Shown: positions 1-7,269 of the stretch, one piece after another
How positions within the stretch are numbered: position 1 is the stretch's first letter
How the letters are laid out: each line of letters opens with the position of its first letter
NCBI GenBank assembly: GCA_020435965.1
Contig: JAGQYS010000059.1
Span: 29,382-93,381, forward strand
DNA from: Flavobacteriaceae bacterium
GTDB taxonomy: Bacteria > Bacteroidota > Bacteroidia > Flavobacteriales > Flavobacteriaceae
Reading direction: 5' to 3'
Length of the DNA stretch: 64,000 bases
Program-made: the position numbers and the translations under genes
The notes under the pieces: model-generated
What the model was told of the DNA's origin: nothing
Database searches by the model: none
The model's input: only the letters and a program-made list of their open reading frames with translations

Positions 1-2
1 AA

Positions 3-680
3 ATTGGTAAAAAAGCCATTCTACTATTAAATAAATTAGGCTATCAGGTATTAATGATTGAGCATCAAGAAAGTGGAAGGGCCTACATTTCAAAAGGATT
101 TTTAAAAGAAGCCAAAGAAATTGCTAATATCAACGTTAATTTATTTAAAAGCTTAGTTTCGGAAAACAATCCTTTAATCGGTATTGAACCTTCGGCAATC
201 TTAAGCTTTAGAGATGAATATATCAATTTAGTAGATGATACACTTAAAAGTGAAGCATCGGAATTATGTAAATCGGTGTTTCTAATTGATGAGTTTTTAG
301 CCAATGAAATTCAGGCAAAGCATATAACTTCTGAAATGTTCACAAAAGAGTCAAAACAAGTTTTGCTACATGGACATTGTCATCAAAAAGCACTGTCATC
401 AACTAAATACACAAAAACTATTTTGAGCTTGCCTTTAAATTTTACAGTGAGCGAAATTCCTTCTGGCTGTTGTGGTATGGCAGGATCTTTTGGTTATGAA
501 AATGAGCACTATGAGTTGAGTCAGAAAATTGGTAACCAAGTATTATTTCCATCCATACAAAAAGCAACTAACAAAACAGTTTTAGTCGCTAATGGCACAA
601 GCTGCAGACATCAAATATTTGATGGAGCCAGTAAAACAGCAAGACATCCTGTGGAGGTACTCTATGATGCTCTGCTATAA
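3..680 (+). CDS. FAD-linked oxidase / Fe-S oxidoreductase, C-terminal part (5' truncated by window edge)
   Basis: The reading frame is open to the left edge, so this is the last ~225 codons of a longer gene; the first ATG in view (54) is internal. It has the cysteine-rich CCG-type fold of glycolate oxidase/GlpC-like Fe-S subunits: HQESGRAYISKG near the start, HGHCHQKAL in the middle and SGCCGMAGSFGYE near the end, followed by ANGTSCRHQI. These Cys/His blocks bind an iron-sulfur or related redox centre that takes electrons from the FAD domain. In Bacteroidota the FAD and Fe-S parts are often fused in one chain of about 970 residues, which fits a truncated view here. The substrate (a 2-hydroxyacid such as lactate or glycolate) cannot be told from this part. 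Confidence 0.85.
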   Translation: MGKKAILLLNKLGYQVLMIEHQESGRAYISKGFLKEAKEIANINVNLFKSLVSENNPLIGIEPSAILSFRDEYINLVDDTLKSEASELCKSVFLIDEFLANEIQAKHITSEMFTKESKQVLLHGHCHQKALSSTKYTKTILSLPLNFTVSEIPSGCCGMAGSFGYENEHYELSQKIGNQVLFPSIQKATNKTVLVANGTSCRHQIFDGASKTARHPVEVLYDALL

Positions 681-804
681 TAATCTATGTTTTCAGAACC
701 TAAACGAAAACTCATACAATTAACAATTTATTTAAAAAATATATACTATTTTAGTACCTCGATTAATAGCAAATCATTTTTTATTTAACATTAAAGCTAA
801 TGCT

Positions 805-3800
805 ATGTTTTGCTATTTTTTGAAGTCTTTTTTTAAAAGGGTTTTATTTTTCAGTCTATTTCTTCTGAGTGCTAGCTCAGGATTTGCCCAAACTCCAATT
901 TTTTCACCTGCAATGTCCATCACAGAATTTGGTTCTGTTAACTCGCCTGCTAACGAGGGTGTAAGTAAAATTATAGACGGATCAACATCAACTAAATATT
1001 TGGATTTTAATTTTAATGATGGAATGGGCTTTACGGTTGATTTGGGTGGAAATTCAAAAATAGCCACTTCAATATCTATTACAACGGCAAATGATGTTCC
1101 AGGTAGAGACCCTCAAAACTTTACTGTTTTCGGATCTAACGATGCCAATACTTTTACACAAATAGCAACAGGAACGATTCCATGTGTTGGCACTAGGTTT
1201 CACCAAAGAACTTTTAATTTTAGTAACTCCACTTCCTATAAATACTACAGGGTAAATTTCACAACACAATGTGCTGCAGAAAACAGTATTCAGTTAGCAG
1301 AAGTACAATTATATACATTATCTCCTACCTTTAGCCACGATTTAGTTCAGTCTGGTTACAATACCATAATGGGAGTTGTTTTTAATGAAGATGGTACAAA
1401 AATGTTTGTTTGGGAAAAACGTGGTCATATCTATGTTTCCAACTGGAATGGATCATCGTATGTTAAACAAGCAACACCAGTTTTAGATATTTCTGATGAA
1501 GTAGGCGATTGGAGAGATTTTGGTTTTCAAAGTATTGCCTTGGATCCTGATTTTGAAACCAATGGATTAATATACATGTACTATATGGTCGATAGAGAGC
1601 ACCTCATGAACTATGGAACCCCTCAATATGATCCAAACGATAATGACTATTATGAAGCAACAATAAGCAGATTAACACGTTATAAATTAAATATTGGAAG
1701 CAGTCCATTAACTACAGATTACAATTCTAGAACCGTACTTTTAGGAGAGTCAGTTTCAACAGGAGTACCATTAACACACGAATCGCATGCAGGAGGAACT
1801 GTAATTTTTGCCAATGATGGTACTTTATTGGTTTCAACGGGAGATAATGCAAGTTATTCTTCAACAGATGTTGGAAGTGCAAGTGAAACATATTGGCAAC
1901 AAGCCATCAATGATGGTATTATGCGACCTGAAGAAAATGTTGGGGCTTTTAGAAGTCAAATGATAACTTCGCTTTGTGGAAAAGTATTACGCTTAGATCC
2001 AGATACAGGTGATGGTATCCCTTCAAACCCTCATTATAATGGATCAAACCCAAGATCTCCAGAATCAAGAATGTGGGCAATGGGCTTACGCCATCCCTTT
2101 AGAATGTCCATTCAACCTGGCAGTGGTAGTACCAATCCAGCCGATGGTGACCCTGGAATTATTCATGTGGCTGATGTTGGTTGGGGAACGTGGGAAGATT
2201 TACATATTTTTGATAAAGGTGGTTTAAATGGTGGTTGGCCTCTTTTTGAAGGACAAACACAACTCAATAGTTATTATAATAGCGGAACAACCAATCCTGA
2301 TGAAGGCAATGCCTTGTTTAGAGACAACTGTCCGCAGCCAACAAATTGGACTGATAATGCAGATCCAGCATTAAGACGATATGTACATGACAGACCAGAA
2401 GTAGCTTGGAAACATGGTGGTACAAATGAGGCTAGAGTGCCTTGGTTTAACGGCACAATACCAACAGATCCAAGAGTTGGTGTTTCTGGTTCGCCAACAA
2501 CAGGTATTCAATTTAGAGGAAATACAGCTATTGCAGGTGTATATATTGAAGGTGATGCATTAGGAAGTAGTATGACTGGAAAATATTTGTTTACAGATTA
2601 TGTAAGAAATTGGATTAATGTTGCAACATTAACAGATGGTTCTCAAAATTGGATTAGCGATATTTCAGAATTAGCACCAATAAATACTGGAGCAGGGATA
2701 GTCCACATGATGCAAAACCCATTGGATGGTTTTGTTTATTATGTCAATATATACAATGGTGAATTACGTAGAATTTCATTTGTTGGACCAGCTTGGACTA
2801 ACGAGCCGAATGATATGACTGTAGAATGTGATGGAACTTTAGATCCTGGAGGTGCTTTTGCTACTTGGCTCAACAGTTTTTCTGGGACTGTGTCTTGCGG
2901 AAATGCTACAGTAACGCACAACAGCTCTGGCTTGAGTGATTTATGTGGTGCAACAGGTTCAGAAACTGTAACGTTTACGCTATCTGATGAATGCGGAAAT
3001 ATAATAACCAAAGACGCTACATTTACGATAGCAGACACAACAGGCCCAAGCTTCAATGAAACACTTCCATCAGATGTTACCGTAGAATGTGATGCCATTC
3101 CAGCAGCAGCGACCTTAACGGCAAGTGACAGTTGCGGTAGTGCCACGGTAATCTTTGGGGAAAGCTCTACGGCTGGATCATGTGCAAACGAAGAGGTCAT
3201 TACCAGAACATGGACAGCAACAGATGCTTGTGGCAACGACACGGTTCACGTGCAAACCATAACAGTAGAGGACAACACAGGCCCAAGCTTCAATGAAACG
3301 CTTCCATCAGATGTTACCGTAGAATGTGATGCCATTCCAGCAGCAGCGACCTTAACGGCAAGTGACAGTTGCGGTAGTGCCACGGTAATCTTTGGAGAAA
3401 GCTCTACGGCTGGATCATGTGCAAACGAAGAGGTCATTACCAGAACATGGACAGCAACAGATGCTTGTGGCAACGACACGGTTCACGTGCAAACCATAAC
3501 AGTAGAAGATAACACAGCTCCAACGTGGATAGCTGAACCATCAGATTATACGTTTTCTTGTGATGGCATATCAGATCCAGCAGATGCATTTAATACGTGG
3601 TTGGCTAGTTTTTCTGGAGAAGATACTTGTGGTACTGCAACAGTTTCAAATGATAATACAGGTTTGAGTTATGATTGTGATTCAGTTGGAACTGAAACTG
3701 TTACGTTTACGTTGACTGATTTATGCGGAAATAATATTAGTAAGCAAGTGACGTTTACAGTAGAAAATACACTTGGAGTTGAATCAGAATTTATTGAAGA

Positions 3801-4017
3801 AATTAAAATATTTCCAAACCCAGCTATTAATAGTGTTACTATATCAGGGTTAAAATCTGATAGTAAAGTATTGATTTATGATATATTAGGAAAACAAGTT
3901 AAAAATTTATCAGTTCAAAATAAAGTTGCTTTTGGTTTAGACTTGCCTTCTGGAATATATTTAATTAAGATTTTCGAGAACGAAAAATCAACGATTAAAA
4001 AGTTGATTATTAAGTAG
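805..4017 (+). CDS. Secreted PQQ-dependent sugar dehydrogenase-like protein with discoidin domain, Cys-rich repeats and T9SS sorting domain
   Basis: 1070 residues. A signal peptide (about 1-29, ending SGFAQ) is followed by an F5/8-type discoidin-like domain (about 40-175, probably sugar binding), then a six-bladed soluble glucose/sorbosone dehydrogenase propeller (about 180-660; MGVVFNEDGTKMFVWEKRG, WRDFGFQSIALDPDF, HESHAGG, GLRHPFRMS). Next come four Cys-rich HYR-like Ig modules (about 665-985) and a T9SS type A sorting domain (EIKIFPNPAINSVTISG to the KKLIIK end). It should be secreted by T9SS and act at the cell surface, oxidising sugar or carbohydrate ends with PQQ; the natural acceptor is unknown. 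The two middle HYR-like modules are nearly identical at DNA level (3043-3516). No operon partner: a strong terminator follows. Confidence 0.88.
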   Translation: MFCYFLKSFFKRVLFFSLFLLSASSGFAQTPIFSPAMSITEFGSVNSPANEGVSKIIDGSTSTKYLDFNFNDGMGFTVDLGGNSKIATSISITTANDVPGRDPQNFTVFGSNDANTFTQIATGTIPCVGTRFHQRTFNFSNSTSYKYYRVNFTTQCAAENSIQLAEVQLYTLSPTFSHDLVQSGYNTIMGVVFNEDGTKMFVWEKRGHIYVSNWNGSSYVKQATPVLDISDEVGDWRDFGFQSIALDPDFETNGLIYMYYMVDREHLMNYGTPQYDPNDNDYYEATISRLTRYKLNIGSSPLTTDYNSRTVLLGESVSTGVPLTHESHAGGTVIFANDGTLLVSTGDNASYSSTDVGSASETYWQQAINDGIMRPEENVGAFRSQMITSLCGKVLRLDPDTGDGIPSNPHYNGSNPRSPESRMWAMGLRHPFRMSIQPGSGSTNPADGDPGIIHVADVGWGTWEDLHIFDKGGLNGGWPLFEGQTQLNSYYNSGTTNPDEGNALFRDNCPQPTNWTDNADPALRRYVHDRPEVAWKHGGTNEARVPWFNGTIPTDPRVGVSGSPTTGIQFRGNTAIAGVYIEGDALGSSMTGKYLFTDYVRNWINVATLTDGSQNWISDISELAPINTGAGIVHMMQNPLDGFVYYVNIYNGELRRISFVGPAWTNEPNDMTVECDGTLDPGGAFATWLNSFSGTVSCGNATVTHNSSGLSDLCGATGSETVTFTLSDECGNIITKDATFTIADTTGPSFNETLPSDVTVECDAIPAAATLTASDSCGSATVIFGESSTAGSCANEEVITRTWTATDACGNDTVHVQTITVEDNTGPSFNETLPSDVTVECDAIPAAATLTASDSCGSATVIFGESSTAGSCANEEVITRTWTATDACGNDTVHVQTITVEDNTAPTWIAEPSDYTFSCDGISDPADAFNTWLASFSGEDTCGTATVSNDNTGLSYDCDSVGTETVTFTLTDLCGNNISKQVTFTVENTLGVESEFIEEIKIFPNPAINSVTISGLKSDSKVLIYDILGKQVKNLSVQNKVAFGLDLPSGIYLIKIFENEKSTIKKLIIK
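3043..3516 (+). repeat. Two direct tandem copies of a 237-bp unit inside the sugar dehydrogenase gene
   Basis: Copy 1 is 3043-3279 and copy 2 is 3280-3516; each encodes one 79-residue HYR-like module beginning GPSFNETLPSDVTVECD. By eye the copies differ at only a few, apparently synonymous bases (for example cactt/cgctt, gggga/ggaga, gaggac/gaagat). The flanking modules on each side are clearly diverged, so this is a recent in-frame duplication rather than an old array. Confidence 0.95.
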
Positions 4018-4041
4018 TGATTTAAAATAAATTACTTTTTA

Positions 4042-4090
4042 AAAGATGAGATTCAAATTGTATTAATTTGAATCTCATCTTTATTTTTAT
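4042..4090. terminator. Strong bidirectional Rho-independent terminator
   Basis: Perfect 18-bp inverted repeat (4042-4059 and 4065-4082) with a 5-nt loop. A-rich sequence on the left and a T-rich run after 4080 make it usable from both sides. It sits between the convergent sugar dehydrogenase (+) and cytochrome (-) genes. Confidence 0.9.
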
Positions 4091-4187
4091 TGTTCTGTTT
4101 TTTAATATTTGTTTTTAAATTATATGAATCCTGTCCAAGAGCATTGATGCACTTAGATATTATTTTATTAGAGTAATTTGAAGTTAC

Positions 4188-5231
4188 TTACTTTGTTTTG
4201 TTGATGTTGTACGTTTTCTTATAAAACTCAATTATAGGCTGAAAAGGTCCCTTTTGGTGTTGCTCCATTGAAAAAGGATCTTGATAAGGAGGGTAAGGTG
4301 TTGATACAGGTTTTTTCAATAAATCTGGAAAATCTTGATCTAAGTTAGTTTTTATTGGTCGTTGCATTTGGTTGATGTAGCCAGCAACATCATAAGCTTC
4401 TTCATCTGTTAGTTTTAGTGATTCATAGGTTTCGTCAAAAGGCATATTGGCTTTAATGAATTGTGCAGCAGTAATGACTCTGTTCATTCCTGCGCCATTA
4501 TTATAAGAATCATTTCCCCAAAGTGGAGGATATTGGTACGTAAAACCATTTGATGATTTTACGCCTTTACCATCAATACCATGGCATCTAACACAGACAT
4601 TGTCATAAATTTGTTTTCCGTTTTCTAGATTAATGGCTCTATTAGGTATTTCAATATTTACAAAGCCTTGCCCATTAATATTTCCATCTTTTGGAGCATA
4701 GTGATTGAGCCATTTTAAATATGCTACTAAAGCAGTCATTTCTTCGCTTTCAGGAGGTAGCATTTTGCCGTTCATACTTCGTACAAAACAACCGTTGATG
4801 CGTTCTTCGATGGTACCTATTTTATTTTCTCGGCCTCTGTATTGAGGAAAACGATTAATAACACCAATTAATGGAGCAGCAAAAGGTTTTGTGCCTGCTT
4901 GTAAATGACAATTATTGCAAGACAATCTATTGCCTGAATATACCTTTTCTGAATTTCCGTTATCAGGGCCAATATATTTTGGTGTATTCTGAAATAATTC
5001 AAAACCATATTTTACTATTTTATTTTCTTCTGAATCATCAAGTTGAGCTATATCATAGTTCATGAAGAAAATATCATCAACTTGTTTGGAATTGCCTTTA
5101 TAATCAAAAGAAATGATATCTAGATGCCAAAATAAGGTCAAGATGCTCAGTAACAATAAACTTATAAAATAAGCTAGCGTTAACTTAATTATTTTTTTGT
5201 AATTTATATGTAAGGGCTTTTTGGCCAACAA
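4188..5231 (-). CDS. tsdA: Dihaem cytochrome c, thiosulfate dehydrogenase (TsdA)-like
   Basis: 347 residues. One N-terminal membrane segment (about 15-35) anchors two periplasmic cytochrome c domains. Haem sites are CNNCH (105-109) and CVRCH (213-217). The segment INGCFVRSMNGK places a Cys at about 148, matching the distal Cys haem ligand that is the hallmark of TsdA enzymes, which join two thiosulfates to tetrathionate or run the reverse. NMPF (Met about 263) is a candidate ligand for the second haem. No sox or tetrathionate reductase genes are nearby, so direction and partner are open. It is read alone, convergent with the sugar dehydrogenase. Family assignment rests on the Cys ligand and the LSCNNCHLQAGT block. 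Confidence 0.8.
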   Translation of the reverse strand: MLAKKPLHINYKKIIKLTLAYFISLLLLSILTLFWHLDIISFDYKGNSKQVDDIFFMNYDIAQLDDSEENKIVKYGFELFQNTPKYIGPDNGNSEKVYSGNRLSCNNCHLQAGTKPFAAPLIGVINRFPQYRGRENKIGTIEERINGCFVRSMNGKMLPPESEEMTALVAYLKWLNHYAPKDGNINGQGFVNIEIPNRAINLENGKQIYDNVCVRCHGIDGKGVKSSNGFTYQYPPLWGNDSYNNGAGMNRVITAAQFIKANMPFDETYESLKLTDEEAYDVAGYINQMQRPIKTNLDQDFPDLLKKPVSTPYPPYQDPFSMEQHQKGPFQPIIEFYKKTYNINKTK

Positions 5232-5381
5232 CTTTATTATTTTTAATGTTCTGTAAATATATAATAGTTTTGCTTTTAGAATTATATCAAATAGTGAAAA
5301 CTGTAATATTATTTATGAATCAAACTGTAACATTTTTAAGTAATTATCGTCCAATAGATAATCAATCAAATCATTTTAGCC

Positions 5382-5720
5382 ATGAGACAAGACAGACAAC
5401 TTATCGTTTTAACACATTTGAGTCAACTAATCACTTTAGTAATAGGCTTTGGTAGTTTAATTCTGCCTTTAATTCTTTGGATGACCAATAAAGAAAAAGT
5501 GTATCAAATGGATGCACATGGTAAGAACATTATCAATTTTCAATTGAGTATTCTTATTTATTCACTTATTTGTATTCCATTGATTCTATTATTAGGATTA
5601 GGTCTTTTAGGACTTATTGTGCTAGCATTTGTAGCCATTATATTTCCAATTATTAATGCTATTAAAGCTAGTAATGGTGAAACACCAACGTATCCTTTGT
5701 CAATTCCTATTATTCATTAA
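5382..5720 (+). CDS. DUF4870-type small membrane protein
   Basis: 112 residues with about three hydrophobic segments. The N-terminus (RQDRQLIVLTHLSQL), the central HGKNIINFQLS and the C-terminal IKASNGETPTYPLSI agree with DUF4870/Tic20-like proteins, whose function is unknown. The start MRQDRQL was chosen because it matches the usual family beginning. It lies 4 bp upstream of a second tiny membrane protein and is probably cotranscribed with it. Confidence 0.8.
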   Translation: MRQDRQLIVLTHLSQLITLVIGFGSLILPLILWMTNKEKVYQMDAHGKNIINFQLSILIYSLICIPLILLLGLGLLGLIVLAFVAIIFPIINAIKASNGETPTYPLSIPIIH

Positions 5721-5724
5721 TACT

Positions 5725-5934
5725 ATGGAAAAGGGAAGGAGTTTTGCTTACTATTTGGTCTTAGGATCAGCAATTGGAACATCGTTGGGACTAACAATAG
5801 GAACTGTTTTTGGTGCAGTAAACGATAATGTTGGTAACGGAATTGCTTTTGGAGTTTCTTTTGGAGCTGCATTTGGAGTAATGATTGGATTGGTTCTAAA
5901 CGCAATTTTCAACTATCAAGAAAAGGAAAGATAA
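5725..5934 (+). CDS. Small glycine-rich membrane protein
   Basis: 69 residues starting MEKGRSFAYYLVLG. Two hydrophobic stretches rich in Gly/Ala at regular spacing (GTSLGLTIGTVFGAV, GVSFGAAFGVMIG) look like glycine-zipper helices. The ATG at 5725 was preferred because the longer frame from 5656 overlaps the preceding gene. It follows the DUF4870 gene by 4 bp and is followed by a terminator. Function unknown. Confidence 0.6.
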   Translation: MEKGRSFAYYLVLGSAIGTSLGLTIGTVFGAVNDNVGNGIAFGVSFGAAFGVMIGLVLNAIFNYQEKER

Positions 5935-5982
5935 AAGTTATCTCTTAGTTTTATTAGTTAGTTAGTTTATATGAGATAATGA

Positions 5983-6013
5983 AAAAGCCACTCATTTGAG
6001 TGGCTTTTCTTTT
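5983..6013. terminator. Bidirectional terminator between small membrane gene and dnaN
   Basis: 12-bp perfect inverted repeat AAAAGCCACTCA (5983-5994) and its complement (5997-6008), with T-rich sequence on the right and A-rich on the left. It is placed between convergent genes. Confidence 0.9.
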
Positions 6014-6028
6014 GTAGTAAATATTTAC

Positions 6029-7147
6029 TTAGTTATTCAACATTACTGGCATGACAAGCATGGTCACATTTTCGCCTTCATCTAAGCCATCTATTGGAGT
6101 TAAAATTCCTGCTCTGTTTGGTAAGCTCATTTCAAGTTGTACATCGTCTGAACTTAAATTGCCTAGCATTTCGGTTAAAAAACGAGAGTTGAAACCAATT
6201 TGCATATCGTCACCTTGGTAATCACAAGTTAAACGCTCTTCGGCTTTGTTTGAATAATCTATGTCTTCAGCAGAAATATTAAGTTCAGCACCAGCAATTT
6301 TAAGCCTGATTTGATGTGTGGTCTTGTTTGAGAAAATAGACACACGGCGTACAGAGTTTAAAAACTGGGTTCTAGCTATCGTTAACTTGTTAGGATTTTC
6401 TTTTGGTATGACAGCTTCGTAATTAGGATACTTACCATCAATTAAACGGCAAATAAGCACTGAGTTATCAAAAACAAATTTTGCATTAGAGTCGTTGTAT
6501 TCAATAACCACGTCGTCTTCAGTTCCTAATAAAATGCCTTTTAAGAGATTTAAAGGTTTCTTAGGCATGATAAACTCGGCAGTTTCAGATGCTGAAACAT
6601 CAGAACGAGTATACTTCACTAATTTATGCGCATCAGTAGCAACAAACGTTAAACTATCAGTTGAAAACTGAAAAAATACTCCACTCATTACAGGTCGTAA
6701 ATCGTCATTTCCAGCTGCAAATATAGTTTTGCTAATTGCAGTTGCTAAGATATCTCCAGATACTGTTGTTGCACTTGGATTGTCTAATTCTACAGCCTTC
6801 GGAAACTCTTCACTATTAGCATAAGCCAAGGCATATTTTCCATGATTAGAGCTTATTTCAATGGTATTATTATCTTCAACAATAAACGTTAAAGGTTGCT
6901 CAGGAAATGTTTTAAGGGTATCCAACAACAATTTTGCTGGTACTGCAATATTACCTTCGCTATCACTTTCTACATCAATGGTTGATGACATTGTAGTTTC
7001 TAAATCACTTGCCGAAACAGTTAGCTTTGAATTGTTAAGTTCAAATAAGAAATTATCTAAAATAGGTAAGGTGTTCGAACTATTAATAACACCGCCAAGA
7101 ACTTGTAATTGTTTTAATAAATAGGTACTAGATACTATAAATTTCAT
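6029..7147 (-). CDS. dnaN: DNA polymerase III subunit beta (sliding clamp)
   Basis: 372 residues, the normal length for a bacterial beta clamp. Typical features are the start MKFIVSSTYLLKQLQ, the first-domain end of ISSNHGKYALAY, the central FVATDAHKLVKYTR and the C-terminal LVMPVMLNN. Three similar domains form half of a dimeric ring that encircles DNA and tethers the replicative polymerase, repair polymerases and ligase. It is not beside dnaA or recF here, so it is a stand-alone housekeeping gene. A Bacteroidota-type promoter box lies about 40 bp upstream of the start. Confidence 0.97.
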   Translation of the reverse strand: MKFIVSSTYLLKQLQVLGGVINSSNTLPILDNFLFELNNSKLTVSASDLETTMSSTIDVESDSEGNIAVPAKLLLDTLKTFPEQPLTFIVEDNNTIEISSNHGKYALAYANSEEFPKAVELDNPSATTVSGDILATAISKTIFAAGNDDLRPVMSGVFFQFSTDSLTFVATDAHKLVKYTRSDVSASETAEFIMPKKPLNLLKGILLGTEDDVVIEYNDSNAKFVFDNSVLICRLIDGKYPNYEAVIPKENPNKLTIARTQFLNSVRRVSIFSNKTTHQIRLKIAGAELNISAEDIDYSNKAEERLTCDYQGDDMQIGFNSRFLTEMLGNLSSDDVQLEMSLPNRAGILTPIDGLDEGENVTMLVMPVMLNN

Positions 7148-7185
7148 TGGTATCGTATTCGTTTTTGTTCTTTAATTAATCTCTA

Positions 7186-7193
7186 CAAATATA
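7186..7193 (-). promoter_or_regulatory. Candidate -7 box (TATATTTG) for dnaN
   Basis: On the minus strand TATATTTG matches the Bacteroidota consensus TAnnTTTG. A TTG lies 24 bp upstream, slightly longer than the usual spacing. The predicted start of transcription falls about 30 nt before the dnaN ATG. Confidence 0.5.
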
Positions 7194-7269
7194 TCTTATA
7201 CTTGCTAATATTGGAAACAAACTTATTAACAACTTGTTCCCTTGAAAAAGGGAATCTCATCCTTCTATC

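Noticed and set aside
2739..3479. Two reverse-strand open frames opposite the sugar dehydrogenase repeats
   Set aside because: They are mirror images of the duplicated 237-bp unit on the other strand and share its repeats; no start signal and no domain.
7148..7269. Origin of replication near dnaN
   Set aside because: No dnaA, no DnaA-box cluster and no gidA/rpmH context seen.
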